From assembly GCA_963746805.1 (NCBI GenBank), contig CAVVCQ010000001.1, forward strand, positions 1,116,001 through 1,180,000: DNA of 64,000 nucleotides, read 5' to 3'. A model generated the notes under the pieces. It did not search any database, was not told the origin of the DNA, and worked only from the letters and a program-made list of their open reading frames with translations. How positions within the stretch are numbered: position 1 is the first letter of the stretch; each line of letters begins with the position of its first letter. This document shows, one piece after another, positions 15,248 to 25,455 of the stretch. A program made the translations under genes and the position numbers. Source of the stretch: DATHTC01 sp963746805. Its GTDB lineage: Bacteria; Actinomycetota; Thermoleophilia; Gaiellales; Gaiellaceae.

Positions 15248-16312
15248 ATCGCCTTCGCCGACCGATACCGCGTCGAGCGGCCGCTCGGCCGCGGCGGGAT
15301 GGGCCGCGTCGACCTCGCGCGCGACGTCGATCTCGACCGGCTCGTCGCCGTGAAGGTGCTCGCGGGCACTCTCGCCGGCGACGCGGAGCTGCGCGAGCGC
15401 TTCGTCCGCGAGGGCCGCCTCGCTGCCCGGCTCGCCCACCCCAACGTGGTCGGCGTCCTCGACGCCGGCGAGGTCGACGGGCTGCCGTTCATCGTCATGG
15501 AGTACGTCGACGGCGAGACGCTCGCGGACGTCGTCCGCCGCGAGGGCCCGCTGCCCTGGGACCGCGCGGTCGGGCTCGCAGTGCAGGCGCTCGACGGCCT
15601 CGAGCACGCGCACGCGGCAGGGCTCGTGCACCGCGACGTGAAGCCGGGGAACCTGCTGCTGCGCCACGACGGGCAGCTGAAGATCGGCGACTTCGGGATC
15701 GCGCGCGCGGTGGAGCTGTCGGGGCTGACGGAGGCCGGGACGATCCTCGGCACCGCGGCGTACCTCGCCCCCGAGCAGGCGCGCGGCGAGGAGGTCGGCC
15801 CCGCGGCGGACGTCTACGGGCTCGCCGCGGTGCTGTACGAGCTGCTGACCGGGCGGCCGCCGCGCGAGGTCGCCTCGCTCGGTGAGCTCGTGGACGCGAT
15901 CGAGGCCCCGATCACGCCGGTGCGCGACCTTGCGCCGGACGTGCCGGAGCCGGTCGAGGAGGCGGTGATGAGCGGCCTCGCCGCCCGGGCCGACGCGCGT
16001 CCCACGGCCGCCGGGCTCCGCGTCGCGCTGACGCTGCCGGGGGCGGCGACCGCGTCGGAGCCGGCGACGATGGTCGTCCGTCCGCGGCGAGAACGCGCCC
16101 GCCGCCGCGCGCCGTGGCTCGTCGCGGCGCTCGCGACAGCGGCGATCGCCGTGGCCGGTTTCCTCGCCCTCGACGCCGATCCAGGCCCGGCCGACGAGCC
16201 CCGGCAGACGCCGCCCGCGCCACGCGGCCCGCAGGCCGGTGCGACGCCCGAGGAGACGGCGCGGAACCTGTCGGAGTGGCTGCGCGCCAACGCGCGCGGC
16301 GGAACGGGCTAG
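15248..16312 (+). CDS. membrane Ser/Thr protein kinase (PknB-like)
   Basis: Hanks-type kinase. Gly-rich loop LGRGGMGRV, catalytic Lys in VAVKVLAG, HRDVKPGNLLL catalytic loop, IGDFGIARA, GTAAYLAPEQA activation segment, then a single C-terminal membrane span (PWLVAALATAAIAVAGFLAL) and a short outer tail. The conserved N-terminus (FADRYRVERPLGRGGMG) has no standard start in frame. ATG 15238, which overlaps the lipoprotein stop (ATGA), is one frame away, so a one-base insertion near 15245 is likely. ATG 15299 would cut through the Gly-rich loop. Coupled to the upstream lipoprotein gene, which may be a partner or substrate. Confidence 0.82.
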   Translation: MAFADRYRVERPLGRGGMGRVDLARDVDLDRLVAVKVLAGTLAGDAELRERFVREGRLAARLAHPNVVGVLDAGEVDGLPFIVMEYVDGETLADVVRREGPLPWDRAVGLAVQALDGLEHAHAAGLVHRDVKPGNLLLRHDGQLKIGDFGIARAVELSGLTEAGTILGTAAYLAPEQARGEEVGPAADVYGLAAVLYELLTGRPPREVASLGELVDAIEAPITPVRDLAPDVPEPVEEAVMSGLAARADARPTAAGLRVALTLPGAATASEPATMVVRPRRERARRRAPWLVAALATAAIAVAGFLALDADPGPADEPRQTPPAPRGPQAGATPEETARNLSEWLRANARGGTG

Positions 16313-16920
16313 GCGAGCTCGAGGTTCGGGCCGGCGGACGCGACCGCCGCCGGCTTCGCCTTCTCGCCGAAGGTGATGCCCTCGCGGGCGAGCGCGAGCT
16401 GGACTTCCTCGCGCGCCTTGTAGATCCGCCACTTCACGGTGGCGAGCGTGATCTCGAGCGAGTCGGCGATCTCCGTGTAGGACATGCCGACGACGTCACG
16501 GAGGAGCAGCGCCATCTTCAGGTCGACGGTGAGGTTCTCGACCGCGCGCCAGACCGCGTCGATCGCCTCCAGCCGCTCGAACGGCGCGTCGAGCACCTCG
16601 AGCGGCGGCGCGTCCTCGAGCGCGATGAGGTTCCGCGGCCGGCGCTCGCTCGCGCGGAGCTCGTCGAGCACCCGGTTCTTCGTCACCTGGAAGAGCCAGG
16701 TCGTGAACTTCGACCGCAGCGAGAAGCTCGGCAGGCCCTGGAAGACCCGGACGAAGACCTCCTGCGTCAGATCCTCGGCCAGCTGGCGATCGCCCCCGAC
16801 GAGGCGCATCACGTAGTTGAACACGGGGACTTCGTACGCACGAACGATGAGCGAGAAGGCTCGCTCGTCCCCCCGCTGCGCCTTCCGCAGGACGCCAAAA
16901 TCAGGCTGCGCGAGTGACAA
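16309..16920 (-). CDS. ECF-type RNA polymerase sigma factor
   Basis: 203-residue sigma-70 family protein with regions 2 and 4 only. Region 2: RAYEVPVFNYVMRLVGGDRQ, LTQEVFVRVFQGL and FTTWLFQVTKNRVLDELR. Region 4: LRDVVGMSYTEIADSLEITLATVKWRIYKAREEV. No anti-sigma factor gene is adjacent; the converging Ser/Thr kinase, with which it shares its stop position, could be part of its control but this is inference. The short C-terminal extension after region 4 (about 25 residues) has no recognised fold. Confidence 0.88.
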   Translation of the reverse strand: MSLAQPDFGVLRKAQRGDERAFSLIVRAYEVPVFNYVMRLVGGDRQLAEDLTQEVFVRVFQGLPSFSLRSKFTTWLFQVTKNRVLDELRASERRPRNLIALEDAPPLEVLDAPFERLEAIDAVWRAVENLTVDLKMALLLRDVVGMSYTEIADSLEITLATVKWRIYKAREEVQLALAREGITFGEKAKPAAVASAGPNLELA

Positions 16921-16942
16921 TTCGCGCGGAGTATAGACGGGT

Positions 16943-18418
16943 TTACTCCAGCCTGGCCATCCCCGCCCCGGTCATTTCGTCCGGGACGTCCAGTCCGAGG
17001 TACGCGAGGGCCGTCGGAACGAGGTCGGAGAGCTCGGCGCCGTCACGCAGCGATACGTCCGGATCCGTGACCACGAGCGGCACCGGATTCGTCGTGTGGG
17101 CCGTGTGCGGGCCGCCGTCGGCATCGATCATCACCTCGGCGTTCCCGTGGTCGGCGGTGACCAGGCAGACGCCTCCGGCGGCGTGCACCGCGTCGACGAC
17201 GCGCCCGAGGCAGGCGTCCACGGTCTCGACGGCGCGGATCACGGCCGGGATCGAGCCGGTGTGCCCGACCATGTCGGGGTTGGCGAAGTTGACGACGCCG
17301 AACGCGTAGCCCGCGCCGATCTCGGCCGCGAAGCGGTCGGCCACCTCCGTCGCCGACATCTCCGGCTTCAGGTCGTAGGTCGCGACGTCCCGCGGCGACG
17401 GGACGAGGATCCGCACCTCCCCGGGCCACTCGCGCTCGTCACCGCCGTTGAAGAAGTAGGTGACGTGCGCGTACTTCTCGGTCTCCGCGACGTGGAGCTG
17501 CCTGAGGCCGTGGCCCGCGAGCACCTCGGCGATCGTGTTCCGCACCTCCTGCTCCGCGAACGCGACCGGGCAGGGGAAGTCCGCGCGGTAGCGGGTCATC
17601 GTGGTCACGTCGAGGCCGCGCTCGAGCAGGCGCTCGGTGAGCTGCCGCGCGCGGTCGGGGCGGAAGTTGAAGTGGATCGCCGCGTCGTCCGGCCCCAGCG
17701 CCGGCGCCGGCGGGTAGACGAGCGGCTCGACGAACTCGTCCGTCACGCCCGTCTCGTAGCTCCGCCGCACGTCCTCGACCGGGTCGGTGCCCGCGGTCCC
17801 GAGGCGATCGACGATCGCCGCGACGGCACGGTCGGTGCGCTCCCAGCGCTGGTCCCGGTCCATCGCCCAGTAGCGGCCCATGACGTCCGCGATCCGCTCG
17901 CGCGGGAGCTCCGCCAGGTCGGCGACGGCCGAGGTCGGCGACACGTCGCGTCCGTCCGTGAAGGCGTGGATCCACGTCCGCTCCGCCATCCCCTGTTGCT
18001 CGGCGAGCCGCAGCAGCGCCTGCAGGTGGTCGAGGTGCGAGTGGACGCCGCCGTGCGAGACGAGCCCCAGCAGGTGCACGTCCCCGCCCCGGTCGCGTGC
18101 CCGCGCGAACGCGCCGACGAGCGCCTCGTTCGCGAAGAAGCTGCCGTCCCGGATCGCGCGGCTCACGCGCTGGAGGTCCATGTCGATGACGCGGCCCGAG
18201 CCGATCGTCAGGTGACCCACCTCGGAGTTCCCCATCTGGCCCTCGGGCAGCCCGACCGCCTCGCCGCTCGCCTTCAGCGTCGTGTGCGGGTACTCCCGCC
18301 AGAGCCGGTCGAACACCGGCGTGGAGGCGAGCTCGACCGCGTTCCCCGGGCCGGCCGGCGCGCAGCCCCAGCCGTCGAGGACGACGAGCGCTACGAGAGG
18401 GACGCGGCTACCTGGCAA
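16943..18418 (-). CDS. gpmI: 2,3-bisphosphoglycerate-independent phosphoglycerate mutase
   Basis: Interconverts 3- and 2-phosphoglycerate using two Mn ions. Visible blocks: VALVVLDGWGCAP with the first metal Asp, GQMGNSEVGHLTIGSGR with the catalytic Ser, HAFTDGRDVSPTSA, FNFRPDRARQLT, NFANPDMVGHTGS and VTADHGNAEVM. About 491 residues, slightly short. The only standard start in frame is TTG 18418, which lies 28 bases inside tpiA; the conserved sequence begins about seven residues later. Last gene of the gap-pgk-tpiA-gpmI operon, in the position where Streptomyces usually has secG. Confidence 0.92.
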   Translation of the reverse strand: MPGSRVPLVALVVLDGWGCAPAGPGNAVELASTPVFDRLWREYPHTTLKASGEAVGLPEGQMGNSEVGHLTIGSGRVIDMDLQRVSRAIRDGSFFANEALVGAFARARDRGGDVHLLGLVSHGGVHSHLDHLQALLRLAEQQGMAERTWIHAFTDGRDVSPTSAVADLAELPRERIADVMGRYWAMDRDQRWERTDRAVAAIVDRLGTAGTDPVEDVRRSYETGVTDEFVEPLVYPPAPALGPDDAAIHFNFRPDRARQLTERLLERGLDVTTMTRYRADFPCPVAFAEQEVRNTIAEVLAGHGLRQLHVAETEKYAHVTYFFNGGDEREWPGEVRILVPSPRDVATYDLKPEMSATEVADRFAAEIGAGYAFGVVNFANPDMVGHTGSIPAVIRAVETVDACLGRVVDAVHAAGGVCLVTADHGNAEVMIDADGGPHTAHTTNPVPLVVTDPDVSLRDGAELSDLVPTALAYLGLDVPDEMTGAGMARLE

Positions 18419-19116
18419 ATCGCGAGGAAGGAGTCGGGCTCGAGTGAGGCGCCGCCGACGAGCGCGCCGTCGACGGCCGGCATCGACAGCAGCTCGGGGG
18501 CGTTCTCGGGCTTCACCGAGCCGCCGTAGAGCACGGGGACGTCCGCGATCGACTTGACGAACTCGTGCGCCTCCTGCGCGAGCTCCGGGGTCGCGGTCCG
18601 GCCCGTGCCGATCGCCCACACGGGCTCGTACGCGATGACGTAGTCGTGCCCCTCGCACGCGTACGCGATCGCCTCGCACTGGATCTTCAGGACGAGCTCG
18701 GTGTCCTCGGACTCGCGCTGCTCGAGCGTCTCGCCGACGCAGGCGATGACGTCGAGGCCGGCCGCGAGCGCGGCGCGGGCGCGGCGCGCGACCATCTCGT
18801 CGGTCTCGCCGAAGAGCTGCCGCCGTTCCGAGTGGCCCACGAGCGTGCCGCGGACGCCGAGCTCGACGAGCATCTCCGCGGCGACCTCGCCCGTGTAGGC
18901 GCCCTGGGGCTCCCAGTGCGCGTTCTGCGCGTAGACCGAGACTTTGTGGCTCTGAGCCACTTGCTCCACCGCCGCCGCGAGCGACACCGCGGGCGGGCAG
19001 ACGACGACGTCGACGCCTTCCGGCGGCTCGAACGCATCGAGGAAGGTCCTCGTCTCGGACGGGCCCTTGAACATCTTCCAGTTCCCGGCAATAAGCGGCC
19101 TAGCGGCTTGGGTCAC
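18391..19116 (-). CDS. tpiA: triose-phosphate isomerase
   Basis: Interconverts dihydroxyacetone phosphate and glyceraldehyde 3-phosphate. Active-site residues are present: GNWKMFK (Lys near residue 12), GHSERRQLFGE (His), AYEPVWAIGTG (Glu) and the phosphate loop LYGGSVKPEN. GTG 19116 gives MTQAARPLIAGNWKM, the usual N-terminus; 241 residues. The stretch EQVAQSHKVSVYAQN is encoded by a 26-base block that recurs exactly in ogt, so part of this loop comes from a dispersed palindromic repeat. Middle gene of the glycolytic operon. Confidence 0.93.
   Translation of the reverse strand: MTQAARPLIAGNWKMFKGPSETRTFLDAFEPPEGVDVVVCPPAVSLAAAVEQVAQSHKVSVYAQNAHWEPQGAYTGEVAAEMLVELGVRGTLVGHSERRQLFGETDEMVARRARAALAAGLDVIACVGETLEQRESEDTELVLKIQCEAIAYACEGHDYVIAYEPVWAIGTGRTATPELAQEAHEFVKSIADVPVLYGGSVKPENAPELLSMPAVDGALVGGASLEPDSFLAICQVAASLS
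18940..18965. repeat. 26-base repeat copy A with palindromic core, inside tpiA
   Basis: Contains GTGGCTCTGAGCCAC (18946-18960), a 7-base perfect inverted repeat around one base. The whole 26 bases are identical to 22923-22948 in ogt. On the coding strand it encodes QVAQSHKV. A third copy of the core is at 62372-62386. Confidence 0.85.
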
Positions 19117-19147
19117 AGGAGAGACCACCCGAGTCCGCCACAACGTC

Positions 19148-20209
19148 TCACGGCCGAGGCGCCTCCGGAATCGCCGCCACGCCCGGGAGCTCCTTGCCCT
19201 CGAGCAGCTCGAGCGACGCGCCGCCGCCGGTCGAGATCCACGAGATCCGCTCCGCGACCCCGAGCTCGTTGACGGCGCGGACGGAGTCGCCGCCGCCGAC
19301 GACCGAGTACGCCGAGCCGTTCTCGGCGACAGCGCGCGCCACCGCCTTCGTCCCCTCGGCGAAGGCCTCCCACTCGAAGACCCCCATCGGCCCGTTCCAG
19401 AAGATCGTCCGCGCGCGCGAGATCTCCTCGGCGAAGCGGGCCTCGGACTCGGGGCCGATGTCGAGGCCGAGCCAGCCGTCCGGCAAGGCGTCGAACGGCG
19501 TGACGCGATGCTCCGCGTGCTCGTCGAACGCCGCCGCGGCGACCACGTCGTCCGGGAGCACGACCGGGAAGTCGAGCGGGTTCTCCTCCCGCAGCTCCTC
19601 CGCCATCTTGCCGCCGACGACGACGGTGTCCGCCCGGCTGCCGAGCTTCTGCAGGACGCCGAGCTTGTCCTCCACCTTCGCGCCGCCCGCGATCAGCACG
19701 AACGGCCGCTCGACCTCGCCGAGGAGCCGGCCGAGATGCTCGAGCTCCTCGAGCAGGAGGAACCCGGCGTAGGCGGGCAGCAGGTGCGCGACGGCCTCGG
19801 TCGACGCGTGCGCGCGGTGGGCCGATCCGAACGCGTCGTTGACGTACAGGTCGCGGTCGTCGGCCAACTCGCGCGCGAACTCCTCGTCGTTTGCCGTCTC
19901 GCCCGGGTGGAAGCGCGTGTTCTCGAGCACGACGACGCGCTCGTCCTGGAGGTGCTTCCGGAGCTCCTCCGCGACCGGGCGCATCGCATACCTCGCGCGG
20001 TCCTCCTCGCTCTTCGGCCGGCCCAGGTGCGAGCAGACCGCCACCTCCGTCGCCCCCTCGTCGAGGAGCCAGGCAAGCGTGGTGAGCGCGGCCACGATCC
20101 GCGTGTCGTCGGCGACCCGCCCGTCCTCGAGCGGGACGTTGAGATCGGCCCGGACGAGCACGCGCTTCCCCCGGACGTCTGCCTGCCGGACGGAGCGCGG
20201 ACGATGCAC
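19148..20209 (-). CDS. pgk: phosphoglycerate kinase, compact form
   Basis: Transfers phosphate between 1,3-bisphosphoglycerate and ADP. Conserved blocks: GKRVLVRADLNVPLEDG, CSHLGRPK, VVLENTRFHPGE, VNDAFGSAHRAHAS, IAGGAKVEDKLGVL, WNGPMGVFEWEAF and STGGGASLELLEG. At 353 residues it is about 35 shorter than E. coli Pgk; two loops are missing in frame, one before VVLENTRF and one after VVVGGKM where the GGxxNTF region and following helix are expected. GTG 20209 overlaps the gap stop (TAGTG). Second gene of the operon. Confidence 0.92.
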   Translation of the reverse strand: MHRPRSVRQADVRGKRVLVRADLNVPLEDGRVADDTRIVAALTTLAWLLDEGATEVAVCSHLGRPKSEEDRARYAMRPVAEELRKHLQDERVVVLENTRFHPGETANDEEFARELADDRDLYVNDAFGSAHRAHASTEAVAHLLPAYAGFLLLEELEHLGRLLGEVERPFVLIAGGAKVEDKLGVLQKLGSRADTVVVGGKMAEELREENPLDFPVVLPDDVVAAAAFDEHAEHRVTPFDALPDGWLGLDIGPESEARFAEEISRARTIFWNGPMGVFEWEAFAEGTKAVARAVAENGSAYSVVGGGDSVRAVNELGVAERISWISTGGGASLELLEGKELPGVAAIPEAPRP

Positions 20210-21204
20210 TACAAGCGCGTGACGAGGTCCACGAGCCGGCACGAGTAGCCCCACTCGTTGTCGTACCAGCCGAAGACCTTCGCCATCGGCCCGCCGTACG
20301 CCATCGTCAGCTCGCTGTCGAAGATGCAGGAGTACGGGCTCTGGTTGATGTCCGTGGAGACGAGCGGGTCCGTCGAGTACTGGAGGATCCCCTCGAGCGG
20401 GCCGTCCGCCGCCGCGCGGAACGCGTCGTTGACCTGCTCGGCCGTCACGTCCTCGCCGAGGTGGACGACGAAGTCCGTCAGCGAGCCGGTCGGGATCGGC
20501 GCGCGCACGGCGACGCCGTCCACGATGCCGTTCAGCTCGGGCAGCACGAGCCCGATCGCGCGGGCGGCGCCGGTCGAGGTCGGGATCAGGTTGATCGCGG
20601 CCGCGCGGGCGCGGCGCAGGTCCTCGTGCGGGAGGTCGAGGATCCGCTGGTCGTTGGTGTACGCGTGGATCGTCGTCATGAAGCCGCGCTCGATCCGGAA
20701 CGCGTCGTGCAGGACCTTGGCCATCGGGGCGATGCAGTTCGTCGTGCAGGAGGCGTTCGAGACGATGTGGTGGAGGTCCGGGTCGTACTGGTCGTCGTTG
20801 ACGCCGAGCACGACCGTGAGGTCCGGGTCGGTCGCCGGCGCGGAGATGACGACCTTGCGGGCGCCGGCGTCGAGGTGCTTCTGCGCGCCCTCGCGCTTCG
20901 TGAAGAAACCGGTGGATTCGACGACGACGTCGACGCCGAGGTCGCCCCAGGGGATCGCGCCGGGCTCGCGCTCGGAGAGCAGCTTGAACTCCCTGCCGGC
21001 CGCGCGAATCGTCCCGTCGCCGACCTCGACCCCGCCCTCGAGCGGGCCGAGGTTCGAGTCGTACTTCAACAGGTGCGCCATCGTGGCGACGTCGCCCAGG
21101 TCGTTCGCCGCGACGATCTCGACGTCCGCGTCCCGCGCGACCGCCGCGCGGAAGAAGTTCCGGCCGATCCGGCCGAAGCCGTTGATGCCCACACGGGTTG
21201 CCAT
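20209..21204 (-). CDS. gap: glyceraldehyde-3-phosphate dehydrogenase
   Basis: Type I GAPDH, oxidises glyceraldehyde 3-phosphate to 1,3-bisphosphoglycerate with NAD. N-terminus MATRVGINGFGRIGRNFFRA is the nucleotide-binding motif; SNASCTTNCIAPMAKVL holds the catalytic Cys and HAYTNDQRILDLPH the catalytic-domain His region; C-terminus WYDNEWGYSCRLVDLV. 331 residues, full length, ATG start. It opens the gap-pgk-tpiA-gpmI operon and follows whiA, an arrangement conserved in Actinobacteria. The 320-base gap upstream must hold its promoter. Confidence 0.96.
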   Translation of the reverse strand: MATRVGINGFGRIGRNFFRAAVARDADVEIVAANDLGDVATMAHLLKYDSNLGPLEGGVEVGDGTIRAAGREFKLLSEREPGAIPWGDLGVDVVVESTGFFTKREGAQKHLDAGARKVVISAPATDPDLTVVLGVNDDQYDPDLHHIVSNASCTTNCIAPMAKVLHDAFRIERGFMTTIHAYTNDQRILDLPHEDLRRARAAAINLIPTSTGAARAIGLVLPELNGIVDGVAVRAPIPTGSLTDFVVHLGEDVTAEQVNDAFRAAADGPLEGILQYSTDPLVSTDINQSPYSCIFDSELTMAYGGPMAKVFGWYDNEWGYSCRLVDLVTRL

Positions 21205-21524
21205 CGATCCCCCTGGTCGGAGTCGTCTGCCGAGTCCGCGGCGACTCTAGCCAAGCGTCCCCGGCCGGGACTCAGTAGTCGGCCGTACGCCGCTGAACCG
21301 GTGCAGAGGTAAAGCGGCGGGCCCGAGAGAGGAGCTCCGAGGACGATCTCCTCGCCCGGTTTCTCCGCACCCAGGACCGTGGCGACGGACGGGGTCTGAA
21401 TCCGGCGCCCGACGAGTGCGGAACCCGCCGCAGTGGTGAGTATGACTCAGAACGCGTGGCGAAAACCAGCGGAGTTGTGCAGAACCTTGTTCGACAGCCT
21501 GGCGAACTTGGATCGTAGTCCGAT
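21205..21524. other. 320-base intergenic region between whiA and gap
   Basis: No coding frame with family resemblance or a ribosome binding site is seen on either strand. The base composition is less GC-rich than in the flanking genes. On the minus strand TAGAGT near 21240 could be a -10 element for gap, but no convincing -35 partner is visible. No long inverted repeat is obvious. Confidence 0.4.
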
Positions 21525-22451
21525 CTAGATATCGCCTTCGGCCAGCGCGACCACCCGCTGGAGCCGCCGGTGCACGGACGTCTTCGTCGCCGGCGGGTCG
21601 CAGCGGCGCGCGAGCTCCGCGAGCGACGCCGACGGGTGACGCACGCGCAGCTCCGCGACCTCCCGCAGCGGCTCCGGGAGCGCCGTGAGCTCGCCCCGCG
21701 TCGCAAGGTGCCGCACCGCGCGGAGCTGCACGTGAGCGGCCCTGCTCGTGCGCACGAGGTTCGCGTGATCCGCGTTCGCGAGCCGGTTCGCGCGCGCCCG
21801 CGTCTCGCCCATCACCGCGCCCTCCTCGAGCTCGAGCACGACGCCGCCGGCGCCTGCGAGCGCGAGCGTGTCCTCGACCGCACCTCGGCCCTTCGCGTAC
21901 GCGACGGCGTGCCGGCCACGGTCGGCCACGGCGAGCGGCGCGAGCTCGGCCAGCAGCCGCGCGCCCTCCATCCCGGCCGAGCGGATCTCGAGATGGAGCG
22001 CCGGGGGGCCGGTCAGCGAGCCGGCGCCGAGGAGCGCACCGCGGACGTACGCGCCCCGGCAACACGCACGGGCGACGAGCGAACGCGGCGGGAGCTCCCG
22101 CGGCGCGAGCCCGTCGTCGAGGACGCCCGCCTGCCGGAGGACAGTCACCGCACGCTCGTCGCCCGGGACGTGCAGCTGATACCGCATCCCCTGCTCGAAG
22201 GCGCGGCGCCGGTACGTCCGGATCTCCGACTCGACGCCGAACGAGCGCAGCAGCGCGAATGCGCGCCGCGCGACCGCCGAGGAGGCGAGGTCGAGGTGGA
22301 GCGAGACGGCTCCGCGGCCGCGGAGGTGGACGCTGCCGGCCGTGTGGAACAGCCCGGAGAGCTCGGCGAGCCGATCGCACTCGCTCCGCGGGTCGATCGC
22401 GGCGAGCTCGTCCCGCAGTTCCTCGGAGAGCGACGTGCCCTGGCGGTCACG
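21525..22451 (-). CDS. whiA: DNA-binding protein WhiA; start codon not found
   Basis: Sporulation/cell-division regulator family found across Gram-positives: N-terminal WhiA_N (SLSEELRDELAAIDPRSECD, LAELSGLFHTAGSVHLRGRG), LAGLIDADG-like core (CCRGAYVRGALLGAGSLTGP, HLEIRSAGMEGARLL) and C-terminal helix-turn-helix (HPSASLAELARRCDPPATKTSVHRRL). The frame is open from upstream, yet no ATG, GTG or TTG occurs between about 22451 and the internal ATG at 22187, which would delete the N-terminal third. A GTG at 22450 is one frame off. Either a base is lost near the start or a rare start is used. Its neighbours gap-pgk-tpiA support the identity. Confidence 0.85.
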   Translation of the reverse strand, partial: RDRQGTSLSEELRDELAAIDPRSECDRLAELSGLFHTAGSVHLRGRGAVSLHLDLASSAVARRAFALLRSFGVESEIRTYRRRAFEQGMRYQLHVPGDERAVTVLRQAGVLDDGLAPRELPPRSLVARACCRGAYVRGALLGAGSLTGPPALHLEIRSAGMEGARLLAELAPLAVADRGRHAVAYAKGRGAVEDTLALAGAGGVVLELEEGAVMGETRARANRLANADHANLVRTSRAAHVQLRAVRHLATRGELTALPEPLREVAELRVRHPSASLAELARRCDPPATKTSVHRRLQRVVALAEGDI

Positions 22452-22535
22452 TTGCCGTGTCTCCGGCGCGCGAAGAGCAAGCGTCGCAAGGACGCAGGCT
22501 GCGCGCGTGCCGGTGGCACGTGTGCAGCCGAGGAC

Positions 22536-22550
22536 GCGGCGATTCGCCGC
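22536..22550 (-). terminator. candidate terminator hairpin after ogt
   Basis: GCGGCGATTCGCCGC is a 7-base inverted repeat around one base, 25 bases beyond the ogt stop on the minus strand. No T tract follows, so this is only a weak candidate. Confidence 0.3.
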
Positions 22551-22574
22551 TCTGCAGCCGCCCAGAGGCGCGGA

Positions 22575-23066
22575 TCACGTGGCCGGCCAGGGCACTCCAT
22601 CGAGCCTCAGCAGCCGTCGCTTGTACGCCTCGCCGAGCGAGCCGTAGCCGCCGATCCCCGAGGCGGAGACCACGCGGTGGCACGGGACGATGACGGCGAA
22701 GTGGTTCGTGGCGCACAGGGTGCCGATCGCGCGTGCGGCTCCGGGTGACCCGGCGAGCGCCGCCAGCTCGCCGTACGTGACGACCTCGCCGCGGGGCACG
22801 CGCCGCAGCGCGTCCACGGCCGCGAGCTGGAACGGCGTGCACCCGTCCAGCTCGAGCTCGACATCGAGGAAGTCGTCCTCGGCGCCCGCGAACCAGTCCC
22901 GCAACCGCTCGGCGAGCGGATGGACTTTGTGGCTCTGAGCCACTTGCTTCGGACGCGGGTGCTCGGCCTGGACGACCCGGTCCCCGTCCAGCCAGACCTC
23001 CCCCACGCCCCAGCCCGGCGCCTCGAAGGCGGCGTACGTGACACGGGTAGGGGCGACCGGGCGCAC
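22575..23066 (-). CDS. ogt: methylated-DNA--protein-cysteine methyltransferase
   Basis: Suicide repair enzyme removing O6-alkyl groups from guanine. The active-site motif IVPCHRVV is present, with the helix-turn-helix DGCTPFQLAAVDALRRVPRG, the YGELAALAG segment and the C-terminal GSLGEAYKRRLLRLDG. About 163 residues. GTG 23066 is chosen; the longer GTG at 23099 would overlap the divergent pruA start. In its N-terminal domain, PKQVAQSHKVHPLAERL includes the dispersed 26-base repeat also found in tpiA. It sits upstream of whiA on the same strand. Confidence 0.9.
   Translation of the reverse strand: MRPVAPTRVTYAAFEAPGWGVGEVWLDGDRVVQAEHPRPKQVAQSHKVHPLAERLRDWFAGAEDDFLDVELELDGCTPFQLAAVDALRRVPRGEVVTYGELAALAGSPGAARAIGTLCATNHFAVIVPCHRVVSASGIGGYGSLGEAYKRRLLRLDGVPWPAT
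22923..22948. repeat. 26-base repeat copy B with palindromic core, inside ogt
   Basis: Identical over 26 bases to 18940-18965 in tpiA, in the same orientation and reading frame. The palindromic core GTGGCTCTGAGCCAC is at 22929-22943. The two host genes are unrelated, so common ancestry of the genes cannot explain the identity. Confidence 0.85.
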
Positions 23067-23092
23067 GGGCTCCGCCGTAGAATCGCCGACGG

Positions 23093-24744
<1,652 letters not shown>

Positions 24745-24748
<4 letters not shown>

Positions 24749-25455
24749 GACACGACCTCGAAGGCCCAGGCCGCGGCGGCAGCGGTCTCGGGCGTCGTCG
24801 CGAACGTCGTCGCGACGTGCCAGCCCTCGGGGAGCTCCGACTCGACCTCGTGCCGCACGCGGGCGCCGAACGGCCCCTCGTCGTCGCGGCGCAGCGGCAG
24901 CGGCTCGCCGTCGAGCCACAGCAGCGAGCGCTCGAGCGGGCCGGACGCGTCGAGCGTCGCCGCGAGGGTCGGCGTGCCGTCGCTCTCGTCGAGGTGCCCG
25001 GGCAGGAGGCCGACGGCGACGGCGCCGCCGAGCTCGACCCGCCACTCGCCGCCGACGCGCCGGAACGCGGTCGCGAACGCGTAGGGCTCCTCCTCGTCCT
25101 CGACGACGCGCGTGCCGGTCACGGCCGCGACGCCCCACGGGCCGACGCGGCGCGCGAGGATCGCCTTCGGGGGCCCGGTCTGCCGGGCGAGGTCGTCGCG
25201 CAGGTCGGCGGCGAGGCCGCGATGGAACTCGGCGTACGTCGGGCCCATCGTCTCCTGCGTCTGCGGCGACAGGGCCGCCCACAGCGCCCGGTCGTCGCCG
25301 CGGTCGACCGCCTCGAGGAAGCCGACGAGCGCCTCCCCGACCGCGGGCTCCTCGACGCCCGCGACTGCGGCGACCGGCGCCCCCTCGTCCTCCTCGCCTG
25401 CGCCCCCGCACCCGACGCAGGCGAGCGCGAGGAGCACCACGACCGCGAGCCTCAT
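24745..25455 (-). CDS. lipoprotein of unknown function
   Basis: 236-residue predicted lipoprotein: signal MRLAVVVLLALACVGC with the lipobox Cys at residue 16, followed by an acidic linker. The next region (ALVGFLEAVDRGDDRALWAAL, FHRGLAADLRD) resembles a helical NTF2-like domain, and the C-terminus is a beta-rich module. No family is recognised with confidence. It is coupled to uvrC by an ATGA overlap although no DNA-repair role is apparent. Its stop overlaps that of pruA, which converges on it. Confidence 0.7.

Noticed and set aside
15299..16312. Starting the Ser/Thr kinase at ATG 15299
   Set aside because: It would begin in the middle of the Gly-rich loop (GRGGMGRV) and remove the conserved N-terminal strand, which is readable just upstream.
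18391..19143. Starting tpiA at TTG 19143
   Set aside because: It adds an unconserved leader before MTQAARPLIAGNWKM; GTG 19116 gives the usual TpiA N-terminus.
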